Positions 53,641 to 63,498 of a stretch of 64,000 nucleotides of DNA are shown here, one piece after another; positions within the stretch are counted from its first letter, which is position 1, and each line of letters begins with the position of its first letter. A model generated the notes under the pieces. It had not been told where the DNA came from. It ran no database searches and was given only the letters and a program-made list of their open reading frames with translations. Source of the stretch: an uncultured bacterium. Its GTDB lineage: Bacteria > Pseudomonadota > Alphaproteobacteria > Sphingomonadales > Sphingomonadaceae. The stretch is taken from assembly GCA_903884945.1 (NCBI GenBank), contig CAISGR010000020.1, positions 22,256 to 86,255 of the forward strand. Reading direction: 5' to 3'. A program made the position numbers and the translations under genes.

Positions 53641-55566
53641 ATGGATTATGATTTCTCGTCACTCTCCCACTCCGATTTCGAGGATCTCGCGCGTGACCTG
53701 ATCGGGCGGGAGTTGGGCGTCCGGTTTGAGGCGTTTCCCGAAGGGCCAGATGACGGCATGGATGGCCGCCATGCGGCGGCCGACGGCAACATCATTCTGC
53801 AGGCAAAGCATTACATCGGGTCCGGCGCTTCGAAGCTGAACTCGAAGATGAAGAGCGAGCGCACCAGTATCGATGCGCTTCAGCCCGCGCGCTACGTCCT
53901 CGCCACGTCGGCGCCGCTCACTCCGAAGAACAAGGCAACCCTGGTGGCGACAATCGGGCCCGCGCTCCAAAGCACCGGCGACATATTTGGCCCGAGCGAC
54001 CTGAACGCCCTGCTGCGAAAATATCCCGATATCGAGACGGCGCACCAGAAGCTTTGGGGTCAGAACACGGCCGTCCTCAAAACGATCGTCACCGCGGCGG
54101 TCGCCGACGCCCTCCCGAAGCCAGCACCGATCCCGCCGGCGCTCGCCAACCTGCTGCCCGTGCCGGGCGACGCTGACTCTTCAGCAGAGCCTCCGGCTCG
54201 AGACACGCTATTCCTCCTCAAGTCTTCCCCAGCCGATGACGAGTTCGCATTGTGGCTCGCGCCGAAACTCGAAGCGGAGGGCTACCAGGTGTTTGCCGAC
54301 ATCCTGACATTGCAGCCAGGTGATCGCTGGCGGCGCGAAATCAACCGCGCCATTGAGCACCGCGCCGCCAAGGTCTTGCTCGTCTGCCGCAATGCCACGG
54401 CCGACGACCAAGCGATACAGGACGACCTGGACATCGCGCTCGATGTTGCGAAGGCGATCGGCGACACGCGCTTCATCATCCAGCTAAAGCTTGAGCAGGG
54501 CCGCAAGATGAAGGGTCTGGGCGACGCGATCGCAGTCGATTTCGTTCGCGGATGGGGAGAGGGTCTGAGCACGCTTTCTGAGGCTCTCAAGCGCCAGAAA
54601 GCTCCTCGCCGCACGGAAGGGGCCGTGATTGACCCGAACTGGGAGCTGTTCCGGCGGCGGGGTGCGATTCCGCTCAAAAATGAGCCCGAACGGTTGACGT
54701 CAAACTGGCTTCGCGTCGTTGAAGCGCCGGATGCAATCCATTTTTACGAGGCGACTGGCGTGATCGATGCCGATCGCCTGAAGCGCGCTGCCGCAACCCA
54801 CGCTTACCCCATCGCGGTGCAGGGCCGCGGCCTCCTGTCATTCGCGGACCAAGACGAAATCGACGACGGCTTTGCATCGGTCGGGCGCTTCAAGCTCAAA
54901 CGCAGCATACCCCTCAAGACGTTCGTCGAGAACGGCGACGACAAGCTGCGGCTTGAGAAGCAGCCGGCCCAGAACATCATCAACGTGATGCTGAAGAGGG
55001 CTTGGTACGAGTTCTGCAAAGAGCGCGGACTCCTGGAATATCAATATTCGGGAGGTGTCGGATTTCATGCTTCGCCGGATCTCGCCGCCACGGGCCAGCG
55101 CATTCCATGGGGCAAACAAGGTGCGCGCAGGTCGTCGATGCTGCGCAACGTCGCGAAGGGCCATATCTGGCAGTTTGGCGTGACTGCCCTCCCCGCTTTT
55201 TGGCCGTTTTGGCACTTTAAGCTCAAGTCGCGGGTGCTCTTTGCAGGTGACAATGGCACGCCGGCGGGCCTCGAGATCGAGGATGCCAAGAAGTTGCATC
55301 GGCTCAGGCGGACGATCTGCAAGGGCTGGAGGAACAAGCAATGGTATGGCCGGATGCTGGCATTTCTGGAGCTTATCTCGGGCGAATCCGCTTACATCAG
55401 GCTACGCCTTTCCGCGACGGCGGACGCGGTGTTGGAAGCTGCCCCCATCTTGTTTTCGTCGCCTGTTAGCACCGACCTTCCCGACGCCCTGGACGCCGAT
55501 GAGGAGGAAACGGATATCAGCACGCTTGGCCGCCCCGAAGCCGACGAAGAAGAGGTGGCAGCATGA
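53641..55566 (+). CDS. Mrr-TIR-APAZ protein, effector partner of short Argonaute
   Basis: A 641-residue protein with three parts. Residues 10-150: Mrr-type nuclease domain, with [10 protein letters not shown], then Asp41 in DDGMDGRH and Gln54/Lys56 in LQAKHY. Residues 188-315: TIR domain ([19 protein letters not shown]; later [15 protein letters not shown]); where active TIR domains have Glu, this one reads AIQDDLDIA. Residues 330-640: an APAZ-like domain, as found in partners of short Argonautes, ending in an acidic tail. It would bind the Argonaute and act when an invader is recognised. Start at 53641 is chosen by fit of the nuclease domain; an upstream GTG exists. The stop overlaps the Argonaute start (ATGA). 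Confidence 0.85.
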   Translation: MDYDFSSLSHSDFEDLARDLIGRELGVRFEAFPEGPDDGMDGRHAAADGNIILQAKHYIGSGASKLNSKMKSERTSIDALQPARYVLATSAPLTPKNKATLVATIGPALQSTGDIFGPSDLNALLRKYPDIETAHQKLWGQNTAVLKTIVTAAVADALPKPAPIPPALANLLPVPGDADSSAEPPARDTLFLLKSSPADDEFALWLAPKLEAEGYQVFADILTLQPGDRWRREINRAIEHRAAKVLLVCRNATADDQAIQDDLDIALDVAKAIGDTRFIIQLKLEQGRKMKGLGDAIAVDFVRGWGEGLSTLSEALKRQKAPRRTEGAVIDPNWELFRRRGAIPLKNEPERLTSNWLRVVEAPDAIHFYEATGVIDADRLKRAAATHAYPIAVQGRGLLSFADQDEIDDGFASVGRFKLKRSIPLKTFVENGDDKLRLEKQPAQNIINVMLKRAWYEFCKERGLLEYQYSGGVGFHASPDLAATGQRIPWGKQGARRSSMLRNVAKGHIWQFGVTALPAFWPFWHFKLKSRVLFAGDNGTPAGLEIEDAKKLHRLRRTICKGWRNKQWYGRMLAFLELISGESAYIRLRLSATADAVLEAAPILFSSPVSTDLPDALDADEEETDISTLGRPEADEEEVAA

Positions 55567-57119
55567 AGTTCGCCGAGACATCGCTGATTGTCGAGCACCT
55601 CCACGAACCCGAGCTTGAGTTTGCTTATGGCCAGCCAAGTCCGCACCCGAAGGACGGGCTCTTTCTCTATGGGCCGCATGCCCGCGCCAAGAAAACGCGC
55701 GAAATTCGCGTCGGTGTTGTTGGCACGACAGACGGCATCAGCCATTTCCGTGGCTGGGCGCGCAAGTTGCAGCAGGTGGTTGCGGTCCCGCCGCCCGGCA
55801 AAGGCGAAAAACAGGACCGACTGCATCTCGCCAACTTCCCCGGTCTAGAAGAGACGTTTGGCATCACATTCGAACCGGACGAGGTGAGCACTCTCTCGAT
55901 CCCGCTGGCTGACATCGACAAGGCGACCAGCATCCTCAACCTGCATGAGGCCGTCGACAAGGTGGCCAAACTCTACATCGATCGGGTGCGCAAGCATCTC
56001 CGGAACGAGGAACAGGCGGTCGACGTGTGGGTCCTTGTCCTGCCCGAGATCGTCTACGAGCGCTGCCGGCCTGGTTCGAAGCGCGCGGGCGTTGCGATGG
56101 AGGTGGGCGACTTCAAACGCCGACAGAAGGTGAAGGAGAGCCTCCCACTACTCGCCGCCGCCGGCGTTATCGACCAGAGCAATGAGGATATCTTCAGCGA
56201 CGTCCCAGACTTCCATCGGCGTATCAAGGCCGAGTTCCTGACGATCGCGCCCACCCAGCTCGTCCGCGAGACAACCCTGGCGCCTGACGCGTTCTTGAAC
56301 AAAGCCGGGTATCCGGTGCGCAAGACGCAGGACGCCGCCACGGTGGCGTGGAACCTCGCGACCGGTCTCTATTACAAGACCCAGCCGAAACCGCCTTGGC
56401 GCTTGGCGACGGTTCGACCCGGTGTCTGCTACATCGGTATGGTCTATAAAAGCCTGCCCCAAGATCCTGAGGGTCACGCTTGCTGCGCTGCTCAGATGTT
56501 CTTGAATGAAGGCGACGGCGTCGTCTTCCGCGGCGCGAACGGTCCGTGGAAGACCGGCGACTACGAATATCATCTCAAGAAAGACGCTGCGAAGCGCCTC
56601 CTGAACATGGTCCTCGAAACCTACATCGAGATGCATGGTGAGCCTCCGAAGGAGCTATTCATTCATGGCCAGACCTATTTCAACGACGAGGAGTGGGATG
56701 CCTTCTGCGCGGCGGCACCAAAGGGCACCAACGTCGTAGGCGTGCGTATCCGGACGACGGGCGGCGAGACCAAGCTGTTCCGCGACGGCGACTATCCCGT
56801 CCTCCGCGGCACCGCGCTGCTGCTTGACCAGCAGACCGCCTACCTTTGGACGACCGGCTACGTGCCGCAGCTCGACACCTACATCGGACCTGAGACGCCC
56901 AATCCGCTTCATGTCACGGTGATGAGGAGCAAAAATGCGAAGCCCGACATTCGCACGGTCCTTGCGGACATCATGGGCCTCACCAAAATCAACTACAACA
57001 GTTGCAACTTTAATGACGGCCTGCCGGTGACGGTGCGATTTGCGCGAATGGTAGGTGACGTTTTGACGATGGGATCTGCGAAAGGACAGGAGAAGCAGCC
57101 CTTCAAATACTATGTCTGA
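55563..57119 (+). CDS. Short prokaryotic Argonaute (MID-PIWI)
   Basis: A 518-residue protein of short pAgo type. The start EPELEFAYG and [10 protein letters not shown], then IRVGVVGTT, is typical. A MID region follows at about 150-270 ([30 protein letters not shown]), and PIWI at about 280-518, with [10 protein letters not shown] at 288-297 and a closing [10 protein letters not shown] and [16 protein letters not shown]. The first catalytic Asp of PIWI is Val/Met here (GMVY), so slicing is unlikely, as in other short pAgos. It would use a small guide nucleic acid to recognise invader sequence and trigger the partner protein. Confidence 0.9.
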   Translation: MKFAETSLIVEHLHEPELEFAYGQPSPHPKDGLFLYGPHARAKKTREIRVGVVGTTDGISHFRGWARKLQQVVAVPPPGKGEKQDRLHLANFPGLEETFGITFEPDEVSTLSIPLADIDKATSILNLHEAVDKVAKLYIDRVRKHLRNEEQAVDVWVLVLPEIVYERCRPGSKRAGVAMEVGDFKRRQKVKESLPLLAAAGVIDQSNEDIFSDVPDFHRRIKAEFLTIAPTQLVRETTLAPDAFLNKAGYPVRKTQDAATVAWNLATGLYYKTQPKPPWRLATVRPGVCYIGMVYKSLPQDPEGHACCAAQMFLNEGDGVVFRGANGPWKTGDYEYHLKKDAAKRLLNMVLETYIEMHGEPPKELFIHGQTYFNDEEWDAFCAAAPKGTNVVGVRIRTTGGETKLFRDGDYPVLRGTALLLDQQTAYLWTTGYVPQLDTYIGPETPNPLHVTVMRSKNAKPDIRTVLADIMGLTKINYNSCNFNDGLPVTVRFARMVGDVLTMGSAKGQEKQPFKYYV

Positions 57120-57143
57120 TGGCGCTCGTCGGCATCAGACATA
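57111..57143 (+). terminator. Inverted repeat over the Argonaute stop codon, possible terminator
   Basis: TATGTCTGATG at 57111-57121 and CATCAGACATA at 57133-57143, perfect 11-bp arms with an 11-base loop. The left arm includes the TGA of the Argonaute gene. There is no T tract, so it may end or protect the transcript rather than act as a classic terminator. Confidence 0.45.
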
Positions 57144-57283
57144 AGGGAGTGCGCCAGATAGAAGCCGATGCATTCAATGTCCCTAATCGAAGGGTAGCGC
57201 AGCGGCAGAGCCGCCGCGACGCGATCGTTCAGGTCGCGGCTGGATATTTCCCCGAGCACGGCTATTGCCGTCCTTGATCTCGG

Positions 57284-57484
57284 TCAGAACCAGCCGTCTT
57301 TGCGGCCTTCATTGCCATCGCGAAGCTGGCGCCCGTCCAGCGCGGAGCGGCGGATCTCCAGTTCGACCTGGTCGCCGTTGCGCCGTGTGCGGAAGTCCGC
57401 GTTGCTGAGGCCATTGCGCCGCGCATAGTCCTCGGCGGCCTTTTCGCTGCCGAACTTGCCACCTTCGTCAAATTCCCACGCCAT
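57284..57484 (-). CDS. Small hypothetical protein downstream of traI
   Basis: A 66-residue charged protein: MAWEFDEGGKFGSEKAAEDYARRNG. It has an alternating pattern of strand and helix like a small DUF2188-type fold (aromatic start, then a charged helix), though this is a weak impression. It follows traI by 45 bases in the same direction. Role unknown. Confidence 0.6.
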   Translation of the reverse strand: MAWEFDEGGKFGSEKAAEDYARRNGLSNADFRTRRNGDQVELEIRRSALDGRQLRDGNEGRKDGWF

Positions 57485-57529
57485 CGTTGCTCTACTTGCA
57501 TATGCCGGCACCGCGCCGGCGGTTCATCG

Positions 57530-60500
57530 TCACAGGTCGAGACCCAGGCTGCGCTCGGGCAGCGGGGGCAGCAGATCGGTCTTTTCAGGCTTGAGGTCGG
57601 GGGGCGCCTTGAGGTCGTCGCCCTTGGACTGGACGGGCGGCCCGAGCGGCCCGTCCGGGATCGGGGGAAGATCCGCCAGGATATCGGGCTGGTCGGCAAG
57701 GTTGATCCCGACGATCGGGCCGGGATCGAACTTGGGCGGTACGGCGCCGCCCCTCTTCCCGTCGATATCGAGGCGGCCGACCGTCTCCAGCGCGGAAGTC
57801 TTGTTTCCGGCATTGTGATCGAGCTGACGCCCCAGCTTCTCCTTGTCGTCCACGAGCATGACCAACTCGTCTCGCACGCGGGTCACGCCGACATTGAACA
57901 GGCGCTGGTTCGACAGATTGCGCTCGCGGCTGTCCATAACCGTGATCGCCTTGTCGGTGGTGATGCCCTGCGCCATGTGCATATTGAGCGCGTAGGCGAG
58001 GTCGAGACGCGACAGCATCGAATCGCCGCGGGCCAGCGTGATGGTCTGATTGCCCGCCGTTTCGAAGGTGACCCCGCTCGCATCGGCTGAGACAATGCGG
58101 GCGAGCGCGGCATTGTGCAGGTCGCGCGGCTTGTCGTTCGCGGTCCAGCGGATGCGATCGCCCTCGCGGATGTGGAGGTCTTTCTTTTCGGTAAGTTCGA
58201 GCCGATCGCGCTTTTCGGTGGGCGACAGACGCTGCGGATCGAAGCGCAGCTTGCGCCGTCCGTCGCTGAGCTCGACCTTGCCCGACGGCAGCACCCTGGT
58301 CACGTCATAGCGGCCCTGCGCGAGACCAACGTCTTGAGCGCCGCCGCGCCCGACGTCGAGGGTCAAGCCCGGACGGTAACTCGACGCATAACGCAGTTCC
58401 TCGCGGGTCAGATTCACGCGATCATAGACGATGAGATGGACCCCCTCGCCGCGCACGCTGCCTTCCGCCGCGAGACCATCCTGAATGCGCTGGTTGATGA
58501 TCGCGCGGGATTCCCGGCCCGAGGCGAATACCTGGGTCGCGGCGCGGTCCTCGGCCGAGAGCGCCAGCCACATCTCCGCGGCCGCGTCAGGTGGGTTCGC
58601 GCTTTCATGAACCTTGTCGCCGAGCACTTTCATCGCTTCACCCGCCTTGCCGACATTGGCGAGCGCGGCGACGGTGCGCAGCGTATCGGTGCGTTGGCGG
58701 ATATTCTCATCCATCCGGGCCATCGTGCCGCCGGCCGCCTGGATCATGGCGAACGACTTGCCGGCATCGATCGAGGAGAGTTGCTGGCGATCGCCGACAA
58801 GCACGAGCTTGTCGATGCCGAGCGCCTCGACGATGCCGTGAAGCTTCAGCATGTCGGTGCTCGAGACCATCGACGTCTCGTCGACCACCAGCATGGCGCC
58901 AGCGAACCGCGCCCGCGCGTCCTCGAACCTTGGCGTATCGCGCTCGCTCACATAGCGCTCATTGGCAAGCACGAACGAGGCAATGGTCTGGCTCTTGATC
59001 CCGGCTCCCTTGGCGAGGTCCGCGACCATCTTGTTCTGGAAGGCGAGCCCGAGAATATCGCGGCCTTCGGCTTCGGCGATACGGGCGACCGCCTGCAGCA
59101 TGGTCGACTTGCCAGCGCCGGCGACGCCCTGGACGGTGACGGTCCGATCCTCGGAGGCAAGGATCAACGTGGCTGCAGCAAGTTGGCCGGGATTGAGTGG
59201 TCGTTCCGTGATCTCCTGCAGGCGCGTGGGCGCCTCCTGTGCGGGCAGGACCGGAGCCGCCCTGCCCGCTCCGGCCTCAACCGCCTTCAGGATCGATACT
59301 TCGATGCGCAACGCGTCCTGCGTCGTCACCATCTGGACGCCCTTGTCCTCGAGGCGGGGCGCGCCGGGGATGAGCTGGCGGCTGTCGAAAAGCTGTCCGA
59401 TGCGGTGCTCGACCGTGTCGATCGTGACGCCCTTCAGTCCAAGATCCAGCGCGGTCTTTGCGAGCTTGTTGACATCAAACGCCGCCTCTCGCTCGGCGAG
59501 GATCCGCACGGCAGACGCGACCGCGAGCTGCGATCGCGCAACCGCCGGGGATTTCGTCGCGCGGGCAAGGCCGCTGTCTACCAACGGATCGGGCGAATGA
59601 AGGAAGCCCCCGATCAGCACGCGCGCGCCGGCGATCGCGTCGGTGACCGCGCGGAAGCCGCGCTCGAGCCGGCTGTCCGCAGCGCCCTGGCCCGCCTTCG
59701 CCTCGGCTGAAGCGCGTATGGTCTTGCCGTCGAACCCGAGCGCCACCGCCTTGTCGATCCAGCCCTGGATCAGGCTTCCCCGGTCGTCGACATTGAGCTT
59801 GGGATCACGGGTCGTGGTGGTGACGCCGTCGCGCCCCTTGGCGGAGACGATGCCGAGCTCGGCGGCCTTTTCAAGGATGGCCTCACGCCGCTGACTGAAG
59901 GCCTCGATCACCGCCTGGGGCACGCCCGCGATTTCAAAGGTGCCGTGCTTGCCCTTCATTTCGACCTGGTAGCCAAGCTGCTCGAGCCCCGCGCGCAGGA
60001 ACGCGTGGTAGATGGCACCGATCGTCGTGTTGTTGCTCCAGATCTTGTCGGCATGGAGCGCCTGCCATTTGCCGTCGGGCATGCGCGTCAAATTGGCGAC
60101 GACGGCATGGACGTGGGCCTGCGGATCGAGGGCCCGGCTCGTATCGTGCTGGAAGAGCGCATAGACGAGATTGCCGGTACGCACGGGCACCTTGCGGCCC
60201 TCCACGTCTTTACGACCCTCCGCGAGATTCTTCTCGACCCAGGCCATGGTCTTCTGGACCGCGCTCATGTTCGCGGCGAGCACGCGCTTGTCGTCGGCAA
60301 CATAGGCCATGACCGACACCGACTTGGGCACCGAGAAGGTGAGATCGATGCCATTGCGGCGGTTCTCGACCTGGGCGACGCCCTCCCCGCTGGGCAGAAA
60401 GCCGCTCAGCGTTTTCTCGAAATCGTCGCGTGCGACCTCGCCGGTGAGCCCGAGACTGGCCGCCCCTTCCCCGCTCCAGGCGCTGACCTCGGCCGAGCCG

Positions 60501-60589
60501 TCGGCCGTATAGTAATTATCCTTGAAATCGTCCTTCGCGAAATAGTTCGCGGCACCGGCTGCGGAGCGGACTGAGGCGATCGAGTGCAT
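57530..60589 (-). CDS. traI: MobF relaxase-helicase TraI
   Basis: A 1019-residue protein, near the size of TrwC (966) and shorter than F TraI (1756). N-terminal relaxase: Tyr pair in DNYYTADG at 24-31 and the three-His metal motif in DPQAHVHAVVAN with an upstream QHDTSRA (about 143-163). C-terminal helicase of superfamily 1: Walker A GVAGAGKST at about 485 and DETSMVSS at about 565, later ALNMHMAQGIT. It nicks oriT, binds covalently and unwinds the strand for transfer. Follows traD by 3 bases. Confidence 0.95.
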   Translation of the reverse strand: MHSIASVRSAAGAANYFAKDDFKDNYYTADGSAEVSAWSGEGAASLGLTGEVARDDFEKTLSGFLPSGEGVAQVENRRNGIDLTFSVPKSVSVMAYVADDKRVLAANMSAVQKTMAWVEKNLAEGRKDVEGRKVPVRTGNLVYALFQHDTSRALDPQAHVHAVVANLTRMPDGKWQALHADKIWSNNTTIGAIYHAFLRAGLEQLGYQVEMKGKHGTFEIAGVPQAVIEAFSQRREAILEKAAELGIVSAKGRDGVTTTTRDPKLNVDDRGSLIQGWIDKAVALGFDGKTIRASAEAKAGQGAADSRLERGFRAVTDAIAGARVLIGGFLHSPDPLVDSGLARATKSPAVARSQLAVASAVRILAEREAAFDVNKLAKTALDLGLKGVTIDTVEHRIGQLFDSRQLIPGAPRLEDKGVQMVTTQDALRIEVSILKAVEAGAGRAAPVLPAQEAPTRLQEITERPLNPGQLAAATLILASEDRTVTVQGVAGAGKSTMLQAVARIAEAEGRDILGLAFQNKMVADLAKGAGIKSQTIASFVLANERYVSERDTPRFEDARARFAGAMLVVDETSMVSSTDMLKLHGIVEALGIDKLVLVGDRQQLSSIDAGKSFAMIQAAGGTMARMDENIRQRTDTLRTVAALANVGKAGEAMKVLGDKVHESANPPDAAAEMWLALSAEDRAATQVFASGRESRAIINQRIQDGLAAEGSVRGEGVHLIVYDRVNLTREELRYASSYRPGLTLDVGRGGAQDVGLAQGRYDVTRVLPSGKVELSDGRRKLRFDPQRLSPTEKRDRLELTEKKDLHIREGDRIRWTANDKPRDLHNAALARIVSADASGVTFETAGNQTITLARGDSMLSRLDLAYALNMHMAQGITTDKAITVMDSRERNLSNQRLFNVGVTRVRDELVMLVDDKEKLGRQLDHNAGNKTSALETVGRLDIDGKRGGAVPPKFDPGPIVGINLADQPDILADLPPIPDGPLGPPVQSKGDDLKAPPDLKPEKTDLLPPLPERSLGLDL

Positions 60590-60592
60590 GGG

Positions 60593-62887
60593 TCAGATCC
60601 CCATGTCGAGATCGTCGCCGTCGCGCCCGGCCGCAAACCCCTGGCGCAGCTCGATGAGGGTCTGATCTTCGACTTGGGGCGCCGGTGAGACGGCGCCGCG
60701 GGCATCGCGACGATCACCCTCGCCCCGCGTCGTCGCAGCCTGCTCGCCATCCTTCCCGAGCGCCTTGTCGCCCGCCCGGGTTGCAGGGGTCGATTGCTCG
60801 TTCTTGTCGTCATTGCGCTGGGTGGCACGAGCCGGGTCGGCGCTCTCTTCCTCGGATGGTGTCTGGAGGATCCGCGCCGCCATTTCCTTGGCGACATTGC
60901 TCGCCTCGGCCACCTCGTCGATGATCTGCGCGGCACCGTCGCGGCCGCCCGCCTCGTCACCTTCTTCGCTAAATGCTTCCTCGCCGCGCCTGGAGCGAAC
61001 GGGCTGCATCGAGGGGCGCGGCATGAAGCCGCGCGCGACCTCGGGATAGTCCTTCCACTCGAGCAGGATCCGCGCAGCCGGAAAGCCGTCCGGGAATTTC
61101 ACGAAGCCGTGCATCGAGGGCAGGTTCGTGATGTCGTCGGCAATGACGAGAGGCTCCACCTGCTTGCGCGGAGTTAGCGTCGAGGCGTCGCGGTTGTTGT
61201 TGTAGCCGTAGCTGTAGGCCTCATCCATCTGCCGCACTTCGCGGTTGCCGATATATTGCGAGCACTCCTCGGCGGTCTTCAATTCGCTGGTCGCAAGGAT
61301 GAGCTTGGTGCGTGCGAGCGAAGCGAGATTGCGGGCGCCTTCTTCGCCGTAAACCTCGACCAGCTTCTGGAAACTGTGGAGCCCCAGGATCATCGCGCCG
61401 CCGAAATTGCGTGCGGTCTGAAGGCCCTTCTCGATCGCGGGCAGCCGGTGGAGCGCGCCGACCTCGTCGAACATGAACCAGGTGCGCAGCGAGCGCGTGC
61501 GCGGCAGCGTCATGAGGCTGGTGATGGCGAGGTTCATCCACAAGGTCAGCAGCGGCTTGTTCATCTCCAGATCGTCGTAGTCGGAGGTGACGAAGAGGAT
61601 CGATCCGGGCGCCCGGTCGACGGTCATCCACTGGCGGATCGAGAACTGCTCGCCCTCGTCGGGGAGGAAGCGAAGAACCTGCGCGTTGGTGTTGAACACG
61701 GCGCGGATCGATTCCGCCATGCGGGCGGCTTCCGGGGCGGTCAACGGGTCGGCGATGGTGTTGGCAAGGAACCGGTGAACGCGCTTCAGGTCGGCCGTCA
61801 TCAGGTTTTCGGAAAGAGCGAGATTGCTGGTCTGGCCGCGCTCAGCCAAGCGGACGCACATCTCGATGAAGAGCGTGCGCGCAGCAAGGGCCCAGAAGGG
61901 TTCGGAAGAGCCACCATCGGACGGGATCAGCGCCGCGGCGGCGGATGTGAAATGGCTGTAGGTCGAGCAGTCGTTGAAGATCGACCAGGCCGGGCAGCGC
62001 TGGTCCATGGGGTTGAGGATTGTATCACGGGCCGGATCGTAGAAGGCTTCGACATAGGCGCCGGTGAGGTCGAAGATGACCGCATTGTCCTGGCGCTGGC
62101 GCATCTGGGTGACGAGGCTTCTGAGTTCCGTCGTCTTCCCCGCGCCGGTCGTGCCGATGAGCATCGTGTGGGACTGCTCGAGGCGGTGCGGATAGGGGAC
62201 GCCGGCGAGGGAATAGGGATGATGGATCCCGCCTGCCTTTCGCTCGGAAAAAGGCAGACGGAGCACGGCAGCCTGGCTCAGCCGGGGGAAGAACTGGCGC
62301 GCATCTTCGGCGAATTTGGCGGCATTGTGCTGGGCGATTTCGGAGACGAGGACGGCGTAGTCGACCAGCATGGCGCCCCGCTCGTGGCGTTCCTGAAGGA
62401 TCGTCTTGCCGCGCCTGCGGGAGATGTCGACGAACCAGATCGCGAGGGGCGTCACGACGAAGATCGAGACAAGGAGCGAGCCGATCAACGCGTGGACCGT
62501 GGTGGCCCAGGCCTTTTGGACGGCGGGGATATAGGGCACCGCCGGCATGATGGTTTTGTGGATCTCGCCGCTCGGCAGCGTGACGTTGACGCGCTTGTTC
62601 GGATTGAGGTCGACCCAGTTCCAGAGGCCCGCATAGACCTTCATGCAGACGAGCTGGAATCCGTGCTCATCGAGGCGGATCGAGAGGATGATGAACCACG
62701 CCAGGAGGAAGGCGAAGAACCACGCCAAGATCGGCAGCTTGGCCCCTGAGAACCACATCAGCATCTCGTGGGTGAGAAGCTGGGAGCCGCGCGTGAAATT
62801 GCCCGAGTTTCGCTGCACGCGGCCGCGCGCGCTATGATGGGTCAGCGGGATGTTTTTCCCGTTCGAGCGGATGTCCTCACGCGCCAT
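60593..62887 (-). CDS. traD: Type IV coupling protein TraD
   Basis: A 764-residue protein with two N-terminal membrane regions (about 50-75 and 130-155), Walker A IGTTGAGKTTEL at about 243 and Walker B WFMFDEVGAL at about 470. It links the relaxosome to the secretion channel and pumps DNA. The C-terminal 150 residues are acidic and of low complexity. The ATG overlaps the end of the ribbon-helix-helix gene by 11 bases. Confidence 0.95.
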   Translation of the reverse strand: MAREDIRSNGKNIPLTHHSARGRVQRNSGNFTRGSQLLTHEMLMWFSGAKLPILAWFFAFLLAWFIILSIRLDEHGFQLVCMKVYAGLWNWVDLNPNKRVNVTLPSGEIHKTIMPAVPYIPAVQKAWATTVHALIGSLLVSIFVVTPLAIWFVDISRRRGKTILQERHERGAMLVDYAVLVSEIAQHNAAKFAEDARQFFPRLSQAAVLRLPFSERKAGGIHHPYSLAGVPYPHRLEQSHTMLIGTTGAGKTTELRSLVTQMRQRQDNAVIFDLTGAYVEAFYDPARDTILNPMDQRCPAWSIFNDCSTYSHFTSAAAALIPSDGGSSEPFWALAARTLFIEMCVRLAERGQTSNLALSENLMTADLKRVHRFLANTIADPLTAPEAARMAESIRAVFNTNAQVLRFLPDEGEQFSIRQWMTVDRAPGSILFVTSDYDDLEMNKPLLTLWMNLAITSLMTLPRTRSLRTWFMFDEVGALHRLPAIEKGLQTARNFGGAMILGLHSFQKLVEVYGEEGARNLASLARTKLILATSELKTAEECSQYIGNREVRQMDEAYSYGYNNNRDASTLTPRKQVEPLVIADDITNLPSMHGFVKFPDGFPAARILLEWKDYPEVARGFMPRPSMQPVRSRRGEEAFSEEGDEAGGRDGAAQIIDEVAEASNVAKEMAARILQTPSEEESADPARATQRNDDKNEQSTPATRAGDKALGKDGEQAATTRGEGDRRDARGAVSPAPQVEDQTLIELRQGFAAGRDGDDLDMGI

Positions 62888-63167
62888 GATATTGCACCAG
62901 GCGCTTGTCGGTTTCGGCGACGAGACGGTCGCGCAGTTCGGGATATTGCTCGCGGATGATGACGTCCAGGGCGAGCTGCTGGAACTCGCTGATCCGGGCG
63001 AGCCGGCGCTGGCTGGCGGTCAGGACATCGGAGGATGAAAGGAAGACGTTGAGGGCCGACCGGATGATGTCGGCGACGCTCAGTTTCTGCTCGGCGGCAA
63101 TCGCGCTGAGGCGGTCCCACTGGGAGCGCTCGAGGCGAATATTGTAGTGCCTGTAACTGGTAGCCAA
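62877..63167 (-). CDS. Ribbon-helix-helix protein, probable relaxosome accessory factor
   Basis: A 96-residue protein. The N-terminal HYNIRLERSQWDRLSAIAAEQ is a beta strand and helix of the ribbon-helix-helix type, followed by LSVADIIRSALNVFL, the second helix. Such proteins (TraY- or TrwA-like) bind near oriT and help the relaxase. TTG at 63167 is chosen as the start because AGGAGG lies 6 bases upstream; the TTG at 63173 touches it. First gene of the traD-traI operon. Confidence 0.85.
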   Translation of the reverse strand: MATSYRHYNIRLERSQWDRLSAIAAEQKLSVADIIRSALNVFLSSSDVLTASQRRLARISEFQQLALDVIIREQYPELRDRLVAETDKRLVQYHGA

Positions 63168-63269
63168 GACCAACCTCCTAGCAGGGAGGCTGGTGGGGAC
63201 TGAAGAACGGCTCTATTTATAGCGCTCGGGCCGGTCACGGGCAAGTTGATCGTCATGCCCCCTCCCCTC

Positions 63270-63314
63270 GTAGTCTCGCATACTACGCCGAAATAGCCGA
63301 TTTCCGCCGATTTC
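63270..63314. repeat. Short repeats near the relaxosome genes
   Basis: GTAGT-ctcgcat-ACTAC at 63270-63286, then GCCGAAAT at 63287-63294 and two GCCGATTTC copies at 63296-63304 and 63306-63314. They look like protein-binding repeats; the ribbon-helix-helix protein is the natural candidate. Confidence 0.5.
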
Positions 63315-63366
63315 ATGCGCCGCCATTGCCGTACTACAACATACTCTCCCTTCCTTCCGCGCTAAC

Positions 63367-63420
63367 CCGTTGTGTAACAACGGAAACCCTGCACCTTCAG
63401 GTGCGTAGGGTGTGCTAATC
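63367..63420. other. Candidate oriT core (two hairpins and nick-like sequence)
   Basis: CCGTTGT-gta-ACAACGG at 63367-63383, then GCACCT-tc-AGGTGC at 63391-63404 with outer CCCT/AGGG pairing, followed by TAGGGTGTGCTAATC. A stem just before a G/T-rich nick region is the layout of MobF origins. The nick base cannot be fixed from sequence alone. Confidence 0.45.
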
Positions 63421-63498
63421 CTAAGAGACCGATCCCAGGTCCCGGGCCTGTCTGATGATGGTCGGAAGGGGCCTGTAGCCAGGTCCGGCCAGGCAGGG

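Noticed and set aside
55563..57119. Catalytically active (slicing) Argonaute
   Set aside because: The first acidic residue of the PIWI catalytic set is replaced (GMVY), there is no PAZ domain, and the partner has APAZ; all fit a short, inactive pAgo.
58115..62749. Long rightward open frames opposite traI and traD (about 500 codons each)
   Set aside because: They are antisense to genes with clear relaxase, helicase and coupling-protein motifs and are produced by high GC content.
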